A DNA stretch of 37,611 bases from Deltaproteobacteria bacterium (GCA_016931625.1 JAFGEK010000096.1:1-37611); one strand, 5' to 3'; counted from the first letter of the stretch, positions 24,651 through 32,710 are shown. Translations and numbers: made by a program. Notes: generated from the letters alone by a model not told the origin.

Positions 24651-26276
24651 ATGAAGATTCTTTTTATTGCGTTAAATTCTCCATCTCATCTTTCCATCTG
24701 GAATTATCTTTCTATTGAAGCATTAATCGGTCATATCAATGGAATTTATTCCGATAAGGATATTCAATGTAGTACATTATATTGTAATTCAAATAAAGAT
24801 GTAAAAAAAATAATAAAAGAAATTAATTCCGGCAAATATAAACTTATTGGGTTCAGTATTCAGTCTTATACATTAGATTTTTTCAATAAAATAATAAAAA
24901 AACTAAAACATACGAATTCAATATTTTTATTTGGAAATCAATTGCCTACTTATTTCCCTAAAGAAATCCTACAAATCGTTTTATCAAATACGAGAATATC
25001 TTACAACCAGGCTTTCTGTGTTATGGGAGAAGGAGAAAAAACAATAGCCGATGTTATTGATTTAATCCTATATAAAATTCTTAACATTGATAATTTAAAA
25101 ACAATTAATAATATTGTTTATTATAATGGTAATTCTTTTAATGATAAAACTGTAAAAAAAGTCGCACCAATATTATCCAAACTGCCATATCCACCTCAAT
25201 ATGATTTATTAAAAATCAACAAGAATTCTTCTGTTCAAATGCAATTATCGAGGGGATGCGGACATGCGAAATGTTCGTACTGTACCAGATTTAGCTTCAG
25301 ACATTATAAAAAATGGGAAAGTTTCAGTATTGAAAGAATCGAGAAAGACCTGAAAAATATAATATTAAACCTAAAGTGTAAAATTATAGAATTTTCTGAT
25401 GATGAATTTTTCGGAGGTACAGAAAAAGTTCATATTCAAAGACTGAATAAAATATTGGATATTATTGAAAATACAGGGGAAAAGATCTCTTATCGTTTAT
25501 TTATCCGGCCTGATAGTATATATAAAAAAGGTAATCCTAATAATCATGAAATAGAAAGAATTTTAAAACGCATGAAAAAAACTGGATTAGAACGAATTTA
25601 TATTGGGATTGAAAGCGGATCATGTTCACAACTAAAGCGCTACAACAGAGGTCTTGATAAGGATGTAATAATAAAATCGATTGAGATACTTCAAAAGCTG
25701 AATATTCCTTTCGATTGCGGATTTATACTTTTTGACCCCAAACTTAATCTTGATGAATTAATTGAATCAGCGGAATTTTATTTAAAATATAACCTGATAA
25801 AAGGTAATCAATGGTTTTGGAGATCGCTCATAATTAATAAAGGCTCCTTTTGGGGAGAGGATCTCGCAGCTTTTAAAATTAAAAAATTTAATCTTAATTC
25901 GATGAGTTATGACTATGAAATTGAAGATCCACAGGTCAGATATATTATGAATATTGCCCGATCAAAAAGTAAAACAACAAGCGTACTTTTCTATGCATTA
26001 AAACAAATCACGAAGAGAAATTTTTCTTGTGATAACGAAAATGAGGTCTCTGTTGCTAAAGAACTAGTTGAAAAAAATGGTATCATTTATGTTCAACTTA
26101 TTAGAGAACTCGGGATTAGTTTAAAAAACAATAATAGAAAAAATTTAAAAAAAGCTATATACGAGGCTAATAAAAATTTGAAATTAGTAATTCAGGAAAC
26201 TCTTGATAAAATAGATTATTTTAAAAATAAAAATGATAGAATATTTCTTCAAAAACTTTTAACTGGAATTAAGTAA
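24651..26276 (+). CDS. B12-binding-type radical SAM enzyme, CX4CX2C cluster motif
   Basis: A 541-residue protein. Residues 1-150 look like the cobalamin-binding Rossmann domain: 'ILFIALNSP', 'KLIGFSIQSYT', 'LFGNQLPTYFPKEIL' in place of the usual GGxHxTxxPEE, and 'VMGEGEKTIADVI'. The 4Fe-4S site follows at C203, C208 and C211, a C-x4-C-x2-C spacing rather than C-x3-C-x2-C; spacings like this exist in some B12 radical SAM groups. 'IEFSDDEFFGG', 'YRLFIRPDSI' and 'RIYIGIESGS' are the expected TIM-barrel strands. The last ~140 residues are Lys/Asn-rich and unrecognised. It could be a methyltransferase or a rearranging enzyme; substrate unknown. No Shine-Dalgarno precedes the ATG, which suggests coupling to the upstream gene. 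Confidence 0.8.
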   Translation: MKILFIALNSPSHLSIWNYLSIEALIGHINGIYSDKDIQCSTLYCNSNKDVKKIIKEINSGKYKLIGFSIQSYTLDFFNKIIKKLKHTNSIFLFGNQLPTYFPKEILQIVLSNTRISYNQAFCVMGEGEKTIADVIDLILYKILNIDNLKTINNIVYYNGNSFNDKTVKKVAPILSKLPYPPQYDLLKINKNSSVQMQLSRGCGHAKCSYCTRFSFRHYKKWESFSIERIEKDLKNIILNLKCKIIEFSDDEFFGGTEKVHIQRLNKILDIIENTGEKISYRLFIRPDSIYKKGNPNNHEIERILKRMKKTGLERIYIGIESGSCSQLKRYNRGLDKDVIIKSIEILQKLNIPFDCGFILFDPKLNLDELIESAEFYLKYNLIKGNQWFWRSLIINKGSFWGEDLAAFKIKKFNLNSMSYDYEIEDPQVRYIMNIARSKSKTTSVLFYALKQITKRNFSCDNENEVSVAKELVEKNGIIYVQLIRELGISLKNNNRKNLKKAIYEANKNLKLVIQETLDKIDYFKNKNDRIFLQKLLTGIK

Positions 26277-26345
26277 CCCATGTTCTGATGGTTGTATAAA
26301 ATATCAGCGTAAACTCCGTATAAACAGCCTAACTTACATCTTATC

Positions 26346-26518
26346 CGCTTTAATGATAACCTGGGAGTGGTTAGCTCTCTCTTTTAAGTTACAGCAACGT
26401 TTCAAAAATTGTGTGATCTCAACGAGCAATATAAATAGGCGTCGTTTCGTGGTTTAAACCCTTCGATATACTCAGGACTCACCACTGCTTAGTCTCATAC
26501 ATAGCTTGCTTGCCTTTA
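26346..26518. repeat. Right copy of the diverged direct repeat flanking the AT-rich insert
   Basis: Counterpart of 23031-23195. It starts with a decayed version of the flavoprotein 3' end, where GATAACCT, GTGGTTAGCTCT and TTAAGTTACAG recur but indels break the frame. It continues with the 48-bp core (26414-26461) and runs into the intact 3' end of the minus-strand metallophosphoesterase (from 26479). So the left copy has an intact flavoprotein end and a relic phosphoesterase end, and the right copy the reverse. 26277-26345 shows nothing recognisable. Confidence 0.75.
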
Positions 26519-27459
26519 ATAGTAACTATCATTGCCATACCTTTACTGGTACTGCCATCATTCATTTTCCACGCTTCGGCGGCAATACTACCATTGTTAA
26601 TATATAAATTTGTCACCATGGTTGCTGCTGGTATGGCACTTGAAAAATCACTACCCACAGCACGCCCGCCTGCTTCAAGAATATGCCCGAAAAAACCAAA
26701 TGGAATATTAGCGTTCTGTAACAAACGATTTAATTCAGGGTCACCCACATTACGTTTGGCACTAATGTAATCTAAGGCCAACTCTCCGCTGCCTCGTGGC
26801 GGACCATGAGAGACTAGCGCAATAGGAAGATTACCTGCTGGTTTAATTGTTGTTAGCATTGCGTCAATATCTTCGGGCTTATAAACACAACCAGCCCCTT
26901 GGCGTTTATATTCTTGATCATAATAGCCCGGCAACACCCAGAGCTCGAGGTCATCAGCTATGATCTGACGCACCATAACTCCATCGATTAGATTATAAGC
27001 ACCCACCCGATTAAAAACACGCGCATAGGTGCTACGACTCTCGCTATTACCAAGCAGCGTTAATACTGGCAATTTGCTTGCGGCTAGTATGCCTAAAGCG
27101 TCTTCAAGATCATTTTCTTCAGAACCAAGATCGCCATCAGCAATTATCCATTCTACTTGTTTTTGCGCAAACCATGCTAATGCTTGCTTTAAATTTAATT
27201 TTGTCGCTTCACTGGTGTCTTTAATCGATCCTAAAACTCCTAAAATAATAGTATTGTCTGAATCGGGATTTTGCACCTCAAGGCGATAACCCGAATGAAT
27301 ATAACTTTTATTTGCAATTTTAATTTTTTGCGACCTTTTAAGCGTATCAAAGGGACCAGGACATTTATAGCGGTTAACTTTACGATAATGTGACCAACTT
27401 GAATGTTGTGCAGTTAAAACAGTACTAGATAACAAAATTGCAATTAAAAGATTTGGCAT
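26479..27459 (-). CDS. Exported metallophosphoesterase-like protein, divergent active site
   Basis: A 326-residue protein with an N-terminal signal-like segment (1-17, 'LLIAILLSSTVLTA'). Calcineurin-type motifs are present in modified form: 'DGDLG' at 108-112 (GD motif), 'LLGNSES' at 135-141 (GNHE becomes GNSE), 'VSHGPP' at 216-221, and 'FFGHILEAGG' at 256-265 (GHxH becomes GHIL). The first motif, normally DxH, reads 'VLGSIKDTS'. Two metal-ligand histidines therefore appear replaced, so activity may be reduced or changed. The divergent start faces hemD 72 bases away. A second copy of its 3' end lies at 23156-23191. Confidence 0.7.
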   Translation of the reverse strand: MPNLLIAILLSSTVLTAQHSSWSHYRKVNRYKCPGPFDTLKRSQKIKIANKSYIHSGYRLEVQNPDSDNTIILGVLGSIKDTSEATKLNLKQALAWFAQKQVEWIIADGDLGSEENDLEDALGILAASKLPVLTLLGNSESRSTYARVFNRVGAYNLIDGVMVRQIIADDLELWVLPGYYDQEYKRQGAGCVYKPEDIDAMLTTIKPAGNLPIALVSHGPPRGSGELALDYISAKRNVGDPELNRLLQNANIPFGFFGHILEAGGRAVGSDFSSAIPAATMVTNLYINNGSIAAEAWKMNDGSTSKGMAMIVTIKGKQAMYETKQW

Positions 27460-27531
27460 GGGTTAAATTACGCAATAATTCGTGAGTGTGTCTACTATTC
27501 TTTTACTTATGTTATATAAACCAATACACCA

Positions 27532-28287
27532 ATGGGTATTCTATCAAACAAATTAATTATAGTTACCCGCGCCCTAACTCAAGCACGTGAGTTAACTAGT
27601 CTGCTTAAGAGTTACGGCGCTATCGTAGTTGAAATTCCGGTGCTCGACATTAAGCCGGTAACTAAACAAGAATTAACGATATTTAAAGAAGCTATTAAAA
27701 AGGCGATAGCGGGATATTATGATGGTATCTTATTTACTAGTAGCAATGCAGTAAAAATATTTAATGATTTTATAGCATCTCAAAATATAAATTCTCAAAA
27801 CATCACAACTCAGTTTTTCGCAGTTGGCCAAACTACGACTAAAACATTGAGTCAATTTGGTTATTCACCTATTCATACTGCCGCTATCGCTAATGCGGAA
27901 AATCTTTTACTTACAATACAAGATGCCTTTGGTGAACATATCGCCCAACAACACTTGCTATGGCCACGAGCACGTAACGCACGCCTAGTATTAATTGAAG
28001 GCTTACGACTAAGTGGGGCGCAATTAGATGCAATCGTTGCCTATGAAACTTGTCTAATAAATTCAAATTCTGATTTACCTGCTGATAATCCAATTGACTG
28101 GATAACTTTTGCTAGTCCATCTACCGTCAATGCTTTCACTAAAAAATTTGGTATTCTTTCGGCAAAAGTAGCTTGTATTGGCTCAATAACAGCAGCCGCA
28201 GCGCAAAAGGCTGGCTGGGTAGTCTCAGCAATCGCTGATGAGCCGTCTGCTCATGGTTTAGTTAAAGTAATTATAAATAATAAATAA
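27532..28287 (+). CDS. hemD: Uroporphyrinogen-III synthase
   Basis: A 251-residue protein of usual HemD length and two-lobed pattern: 'IIVTRALTQARELTSLLKSYG' at the start (IIVTRALTQAREL / LLKSYG), 'GILFTSSNAVKIF' about 65-77, 'FFAVGQTTTKTL', 'HLLWPRARNARLVLIEGL' about 140-157, and 'WITFASPSTVNAFTKKFG' about 188-206, closing with 'ACIGSITAAAAQKAGW'. HemD cyclises hydroxymethylbilane with inversion of ring D. Sequence is poorly conserved in this family, but these blocks fit well. No other heme gene is adjacent. It ends one base from the convergent receiver gene. Confidence 0.85.
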   Translation: MGILSNKLIIVTRALTQARELTSLLKSYGAIVVEIPVLDIKPVTKQELTIFKEAIKKAIAGYYDGILFTSSNAVKIFNDFIASQNINSQNITTQFFAVGQTTTKTLSQFGYSPIHTAAIANAENLLLTIQDAFGEHIAQQHLLWPRARNARLVLIEGLRLSGAQLDAIVAYETCLINSNSDLPADNPIDWITFASPSTVNAFTKKFGILSAKVACIGSITAAAAQKAGWVVSAIADEPSAHGLVKVIINNK

Positions 28288-28288
28288 T

Positions 28289-28663
28289 TTATTCACGTTG
28301 TCGTGCAGCTATTCCAACTATCATCAACATCTTACTAAACGACCAAGGCTTTTGTAAAATTTGACAGTCTGCTAAATGAGCCTTTAATAGTTCGCTACGA
28401 ATAGTTTCTTCATTACATCCTGTTGTCATTATCAAAGTAGTCTGCGGTTGTATTTGGCGTAATTGCTCCATTACATGTATACCATCATCATCTGGTAAAT
28501 AATAATCTACAAAAATTGCGGTAAATGGTTCATGTTCAGCAAGTTTGAGTGCTTCTCCTGCAGTGTTGGCGGTCTTGCTTTCATAACCAACAGATAAAAG
28601 TTGACGCCTAAGCGTCATACTGACCACTCGGTCATCATCAACAATTAAAACGTTTATAGACAC
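28289..28663 (-). CDS. Single-domain response regulator
   Basis: 124 residues from a GTG at 28663, chosen because GGAG lies 5 bases upstream and the receiver fold starts immediately ('INVLIVDDDRVV'). The frame is open to 28726, but the extra residues are not receiver-like. Acidic pocket D9-D11, phosphoacceptor D53 ('AIFVDYYLPDDDG'), switch T80/T81 and K105 in 'ILQKPWS' are all present. No output domain and no adjacent kinase, so its partner is unknown. Tail-to-tail with hemD (one base between the stops). Confidence 0.85.
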   Translation of the reverse strand: MSINVLIVDDDRVVSMTLRRQLLSVGYESKTANTAGEALKLAEHEPFTAIFVDYYLPDDDGIHVMEQLRQIQPQTTLIMTTGCNEETIRSELLKAHLADCQILQKPWSFSKMLMIVGIAARQRE

Positions 28664-29125
28664 GATAACTCCAACACTAAAAATTGTTTTTTTATCTTTT
28701 CTCATAACAAAACTGATTTGTATCATTTAGTGCCATTATAATAATGATAGACCATTTTTCATAAGAATACACGTTTATATTATTAACTATTTTATTACAT
28801 GCAATTTGCACTTTCACTTTATAAAATAAAATACAATCAAAGAAGGTATGAGTGATATCGCTAGATTTCTATAAACAATATGTGGGGCGCATGCTTGCTA
28901 ACACACTTAAAACCTTGCTCGCATGCATGGAAAAATAATGTCTATGTTGCTGGCGCCGCTGATCGTGATCATTCTTGGATTAAAAAATATTACCCAACCA
29001 ATTAAACAGATTTTATTGTTTCTGCTGTCTCAACATGATTTATCCATTCAAATTATTGATTAAACAAGCTCTCTCCCTAAGTAGCACAAAGGGCGTATCA
29101 ATTGGTAGCCCCTTAAATATTTGAT
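28664..29125. other. Gene-poor intergenic region
   Basis: Between the divergent receiver gene and the L,D-transpeptidase gene. It is AT-rich and contains a short palindrome TGCAATTTGCA near 28800 and a 41-codon frame (28938-29063, listed separately). I see no RNA gene, repeat family member or convincing terminator. Confidence 0.4.
28938..29063 (+). pseudogene. Short frame resembling a kinase membrane/HAMP start
   Basis: A 41-codon frame beginning 'MSMLLAPLIVIILGLKNITQ' and continuing 'PIKQILLFLLSQHDLSI'. A hydrophobic segment followed by 'NITQPIKQILL' resembles the end of a membrane helix and the start of a HAMP domain ('xITxPLxxL') in sensor kinases. No kinase follows. It may be a gene relic or a small membrane peptide; evidence is weak. 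Confidence 0.25.
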
Positions 29126-29139
29126 TATTAGTACTAATA
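29126..29139. promoter_or_regulatory. 14-bp perfect palindrome before the L,D-transpeptidase gene
   Basis: TATTAGTACTAATA is a perfect palindrome ending 17 bases before the ATG at 29157. Its position would cover the promoter or leader of this gene, so it may be an operator. AT-rich composition makes chance palindromes more likely; regulator unknown. Confidence 0.35.
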
Positions 29140-29156
29140 TAAAGTAAATAATTTAA

Positions 29157-30008
29157 ATGAAATTTTTTCAATACCAGACGACACAAAAAACATTTAGCCC
29201 GTTAAACGCTAGTTTGTTCATCCTATCACTTTCGCTGGCATTTAACTCTATCGTAGTGAAAGCTGCGTCAAGTGAAGCCACAAAAAACGAAATAAAATTT
29301 ACTCCATCTAACGCCCAAAGTACTGCTCGTCGCGTTAAACAGGCACGCGCTACTCGTTATCAACAAATTAATGCACTATTTGCCGCCCATAATCTCGATT
29401 ATCCGCCTGCTCAGGTTTTAATGCGCTTGTTTAAGCGTGAAGCCATACTTGAATTATGGGTTAGACCACACCAAGCAAACGCCAAATTTATTTTGTTAAA
29501 ACCATATAAAGTATGTGCTGATTCAGGCGAGCTTGGTCCCAAACGCCAGCGTGGTGATTATCAAGTCCCCGAAGGTTTTTATGAAATCAAATCATTTAAT
29601 CCAGTTAGTTCGTTTCATCTTTCAATGCTAGTTAGTTATCCTAATAAATCTGATTGCATCCGTGCCACGGCTCGTGACCCAGGTGGTCAGATTTGTATTC
29701 ATGGCGATTGTGTTACTATTGGATGCGTGCCTTTAACTAATGAATGGATTGAAGAGTTATACCTCATTGCCCTTGATACCCATGAACAACATCCGCAAAC
29801 GCCAGTTGTAGCACATCTATTTCCAGCACGGCTTGATGAACAAGGCTTAAAAAAACTTAATAAAGATTATGCTAATAAACCAAAGCTATTAAACTTTTGG
29901 CAAGAATTAATACCCGGTTATCAAATTTTTGAAGAAACACATTTATTGCCAGAAATAAAAATTAATAAAAATGGTGTTTATGAACTTTCAGCTTCAAAAC
30001 AGAAATAA
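29157..30008 (+). CDS. L,D-transpeptidase of the YkuD/YafK type
   Basis: A 283-residue protein with an N-terminal signal or anchor (about residues 15-37). The catalytic core spans about 85-235: 'LMRLFKREAILELWV', 'YKVCADSGELGPKRQRGDYQ' and the active-site block 'CIHGDCVTIGCVPLT' with H182 and nucleophile C190. The 'GxxGPKRxxGDYQxPEGFY' pattern is typical of YafK/ErfK-like enzymes. These act on peptidoglycan stems in the periplasm, forming or cutting cross-links or lipoprotein links. No Shine-Dalgarno is visible. Monocistronic by position. Confidence 0.87.
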   Translation: MKFFQYQTTQKTFSPLNASLFILSLSLAFNSIVVKAASSEATKNEIKFTPSNAQSTARRVKQARATRYQQINALFAAHNLDYPPAQVLMRLFKREAILELWVRPHQANAKFILLKPYKVCADSGELGPKRQRGDYQVPEGFYEIKSFNPVSSFHLSMLVSYPNKSDCIRATARDPGGQICIHGDCVTIGCVPLTNEWIEELYLIALDTHEQHPQTPVVAHLFPARLDEQGLKKLNKDYANKPKLLNFWQELIPGYQIFEETHLLPEIKINKNGVYELSASKQK

Positions 30009-30017
30009 TATAATAAT

Positions 30018-30098
30018 TTATGTAACAGGTATCAGCTGCACTGAAACCTTACGAAAATTCACCCCAACTAAATCATCAGAAAATACTGCGCCTGGCAT
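30018..30098 (-). pseudogene. Short C-terminal gene fragment, family unknown
   Basis: In a frame different from the restriction gene relic beside it, the minus strand reads 'MPGAVFSDDLVGVNFRKVSV' and 'QLIPVT' before a TAA. The composition looks like a protein end, and it overlaps the tail of the broken restriction gene. It may be that gene's true C-terminus after an internal deletion, or a separate remnant. Confidence 0.25.
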
Positions 30099-30316
30099 CA
30101 CTAGTAAATAATATCATTGATTCTCCCAATCCAGCTTCAAGCAACAGCTCACGAAATAAATTAACAAAACCATCAAGCTTACGCACCACCTGTAACTGCT
30201 GATCTATTACCATAATCCTTTTTTCCGGTGGTTTGACCTTGCTTGTTTTGTTGGTTTAAACGCGTTTTCCAGAAATGCCGAATCGCAGCACGTATTTTAT
30301 CGTCAAATTTCGCCAT
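30076..30316 (-). pseudogene. Frameshifted 5' part of a type II restriction endonuclease gene
   Basis: It starts 18 bases downstream of the methyltransferase on the same strand. The first frame reads 'MAKFDDKIRAAIRHFWKTRL', 'NKQGQTTGKKDYGNRSAVTGG' (NKQGQTTGKKD / YGNRSAVTGG) and stops at 30181-30179. One base further the +1 frame continues 'LDGFVNLFRELLLEAGLGES' and ends at 30076. Removing one T from GCGTAAG restores one open frame. The block 'G.RxAVTGGxxLDGFxxLxxxLLxxAGL' resembles the start of PaeR7I-like type II endonucleases; that attribution is from memory. At least two thirds of the protein is missing. Position after a methyltransferase supports the R-gene interpretation. Confidence 0.55.
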
Positions 30317-30334
30317 AAAAATATTCCGTTGTTA

Positions 30335-31231
30335 TTATCGATGTACAATAACTATTGGTTGGCAAAATAACGTTGTAGTTTCTTGGTTGATTCGTTTTGC
30401 CGCAAAATCTAAATATTCTGAATCGATTTCACTACCAATAGAATTTCGCCCCCATTTGGCAGCAGCTACAGTAGTTATTCCAGTACCTAAAAAAGGATCA
30501 AGAACTGTATCTCCTACAAAACTAAACATACGAATGAGACGTTCAGCAAGTTCTAGTGGATATGGTGCTGGGTGGTTTTTTGTTGATGCCCCAGTCAAAC
30601 CCGTAAGTACTTGTTGAAACCATTTTTTATGATTGTCCGCCGAAATGAGACTTAAAATCCGTGTTGCAACAGATGGACTGCGGTAGCCACCAGGTTTTCG
30701 TTGCATTAAAATAAATTCAATATCGTTTTTTATTACCGCATTTGGTTCATAGGGTTTACCCAAAAAACCAGCTCCATTACCATTTGCCTCATAGGCAGCA
30801 TTGGCAATTTTGTGCCAAATAATCGGAGCAAGATTGTCAAAGCCAATATGCCTGCATTGTTCTTGGATAGATGCATGAAGAGGAACAACAGTATGACGTC
30901 CTTTATTTTGTCGACGAGACAAGCAAACATCTCCAACTACAATTACCAACCTGCCCCCAGGCACAAGAGCTCTAAAGCAATGTTGCCAAACCTTACCAAG
31001 CTCACTAACGAAAGTTTCATATTCAGCAATATCTCCCATCTGCCCTTCTGAATCTCGATACTTTTTTAAAGCCCAATATGGAGGAGATGTAACAACAAGA
31101 TGGACAGAATTGGGCTCAACAAACTGTAACTTTCGGGCATCGTTAAGATAAATATTGTGATGAGTAGGCAATCGTTGAACCGCAGCATCAATGTCACGCA
31201 TAAGAACTGGGTTTTGAGCTATTTTCGGCAA
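30335..31231 (-). CDS. DNA methyltransferase, beta class (N4-cytosine or N6-adenine)
   Basis: A 298-residue protein. Catalytic motif IV TSPPYW is at 48-53 and SAM-binding motif I 'DPFLGTG' at 245-251. The order IV before I defines the beta class; the region between (about 100-215) holds the target recognition part. TSPPY is common in N4-cytosine and some N6-adenine enzymes. The start is uncertain: TTG at 31231 is used here, ATG at 31201 is possible, and the frame stays open without a start to about 31340. The companion endonuclease at 30316 is broken, so this is now effectively an orphan methylase, protective or regulatory. Confidence 0.85.
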   Translation of the reverse strand: MPKIAQNPVLMRDIDAAVQRLPTHHNIYLNDARKLQFVEPNSVHLVVTSPPYWALKKYRDSEGQMGDIAEYETFVSELGKVWQHCFRALVPGGRLVIVVGDVCLSRRQNKGRHTVVPLHASIQEQCRHIGFDNLAPIIWHKIANAAYEANGNGAGFLGKPYEPNAVIKNDIEFILMQRKPGGYRSPSVATRILSLISADNHKKWFQQVLTGLTGASTKNHPAPYPLELAERLIRMFSFVGDTVLDPFLGTGITTVAAAKWGRNSIGSEIDSEYLDFAAKRINQETTTLFCQPIVIVHR

Positions 31232-31352
31232 CGCCGTTTGAGGATCTTCTATAGCTCCAATAGCCTGTGGTATTAAATCATCTAGTGAGCAACTTGGAAT
31301 ACTTTGAGAAGCAAGAGAACAGGAGCCTATACATAAGAAAATCTAAACCCTG

Positions 31353-31790
31353 TCAACGCCTCCATTCTCGTGGCTCACCAACCATACGGGTCACTCGTAA
31401 AATCCTTGTTGGCTGATAACCAAAAGAAAATTTATAGCCACTAAAAGTACCGGTTAGCTTATTGTCGCGTAACTTAAATTTAAATCCTGCAAGAGCTTCT
31501 TGCTTAAGAAATGCTATCATCTGTTCATTAAAACCCGCCGCTAAGAAATACGCTTTACCTGTGGCATAGCGCTCAAGACGTACCCGGCCAAAAAATGCAA
31601 AACCACTATAACTCTCTTGACCACCATCAATATTACAAAGTCCGCGTACTAATGGGCCCCATTGTTTAAAAACTATGGTTCTCTTGCCATCATGCCAAGT
31701 ACCACTAATGCGAGTTATTATTCCCCCTAACCAAATAAAAAAAATGATACCAGCTGCACTACCTATAATCACAATGCCAGTATCCGACAT
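31353..31790 (-). CDS. Small membrane-anchored protein of unknown function
   Basis: 145 residues from the ATG at 31790, with GGTGA upstream; a TTG at 31802 would overlap the corA-like stop. One membrane helix (about 3-28, 'TGIVIIGSAAGIIFFIWLGG') is followed by a ~115-residue beta-rich basic domain with 'VFKQWGPLVRGLC', 'FFGRVRLERYATGKAYFLA' and 'LTGTFSGYKFSF'. No family recognised. It starts 5 bases after the CorA-like gene and is probably co-expressed with it. Confidence 0.6.
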   Translation of the reverse strand: MSDTGIVIIGSAAGIIFFIWLGGIITRISGTWHDGKRTIVFKQWGPLVRGLCNIDGGQESYSGFAFFGRVRLERYATGKAYFLAAGFNEQMIAFLKQEALAGFKFKLRDNKLTGTFSGYKFSFGYQPTRILRVTRMVGEPREWRR

Positions 31791-31795
31791 GACTG

Positions 31796-32710
31796 TCACC
31801 AAAGTTTAAATTTGCCCCACAGCTGAAAACCGATAGTAGAAACAATACCAAGACCCATAATGGCCCAAAAAGCCCAAGGGTATTCTTGCAGTGGTATTTT
31901 CACATTCATTGAAAAGGCACTTACTACAAAGGTCGGAACCATAATTGATAAGGTAATTATGTTTAAAGTCTTCATTAAGACACTAAGATTATTATTTACA
32001 ATAGAAACTCTAGCGTCCATAAGACTGGCAAGAATGTTAGAGCTAATTTCAGCTTGGCGGTAGCACTGCTGGTTTTCGATGGCGATATCGTCAATAAACT
32101 CCTGTTGCTCGGGGGTAAAACCTAAACGCTGGGCAGCATTTTTTAATTTTTCAATAGCAACAGTGTTAGAACTAATAGCACTAACATAATACACTAAACT
32201 TTTTTGCAGCTTAAATAAATTTAATAAATGCCGATTGTCAAAAGACTCGCTGATGCGACGTTCTAGCGAGTCAGACATCATCGTGATAACCCGCAAATGC
32301 TCTAAAAAATGATATATGGTGCGATAGAGAATACGCAACATAGCCTCAATCGGCGAACCTGAACCTTTAAAAGGCATACGAATTCCTTCAATCAGCGGAG
32401 CTTCTTCGCTTATTACTACGATAAGCTTGTCCTTAAATAGAAACATTCCGCTTGAAAGAACCTTAAAAAGAAAATCATCGGTATGCGAATAACTTTTTGG
32501 CCGCTTGCAAATAATCGCAATATGCTCAGGTTCATATTCAACGCGCGCAAGTTCGTCAGGGTCTAGTGCAGAGTTGAGGGTATGTTCGTCAATACCATAG
32601 GTATTAACTAGATTGCGGCGTTCCGCCTCATCAGGATTAGAAAACACCCAAAGCAGTCCATTGTCGGCAGCTTGTGCCCTGCCGTCGGCAAGCTGATACT
32701 TAACGAGCAT
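31796..32710 (-). CDS. CorA-like divalent cation transporter with SMN in place of GMN
   Basis: 304 residues from the ATG at 32710, which has an excellent GAGGTGA ribosome site; the frame is open further upstream, but without support. The N-terminal cytoplasmic domain (about 1-200) and long helix fit CorA. The last 60 residues hold two membrane helices, 'IITLSIMVPTFVVSAFSMNV' and 'WAFWAIMGLGIVSTIGFQLW'. The universal GMN selectivity motif at the end of the first helix reads SMN here. It ends with basic 'GKFKLW'. The family forms pentameric Mg, Co, Ni or Zn channels. Substitutions in GMN alter or abolish Mg transport in studied CorA proteins, so ion choice is open. Confidence 0.8.
   Translation of the reverse strand: MLVKYQLADGRAQAADNGLLWVFSNPDEAERRNLVNTYGIDEHTLNSALDPDELARVEYEPEHIAIICKRPKSYSHTDDFLFKVLSSGMFLFKDKLIVVISEEAPLIEGIRMPFKGSGSPIEAMLRILYRTIYHFLEHLRVITMMSDSLERRISESFDNRHLLNLFKLQKSLVYYVSAISSNTVAIEKLKNAAQRLGFTPEQQEFIDDIAIENQQCYRQAEISSNILASLMDARVSIVNNNLSVLMKTLNIITLSIMVPTFVVSAFSMNVKIPLQEYPWAFWAIMGLGIVSTIGFQLWGKFKLW

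Noticed and set aside
24651-26276. RiPP-maturase identity for the radical SAM protein
   Set aside because: Cluster spacing and absence of a precursor gene or RRE-like domain give no support.
23031-26518. Classical integrase attL/attR sites
   Set aside because: No integrase, excisionase or tRNA is present, and the repeats are diverged paralogous junctions rather than identical short att cores.
31202-31340. Longer N-terminus for the DNA methyltransferase
   Set aside because: The frame stays open and protein-like upstream of 31231, but offers no ATG, GTG or TTG there, so it was not annotated.
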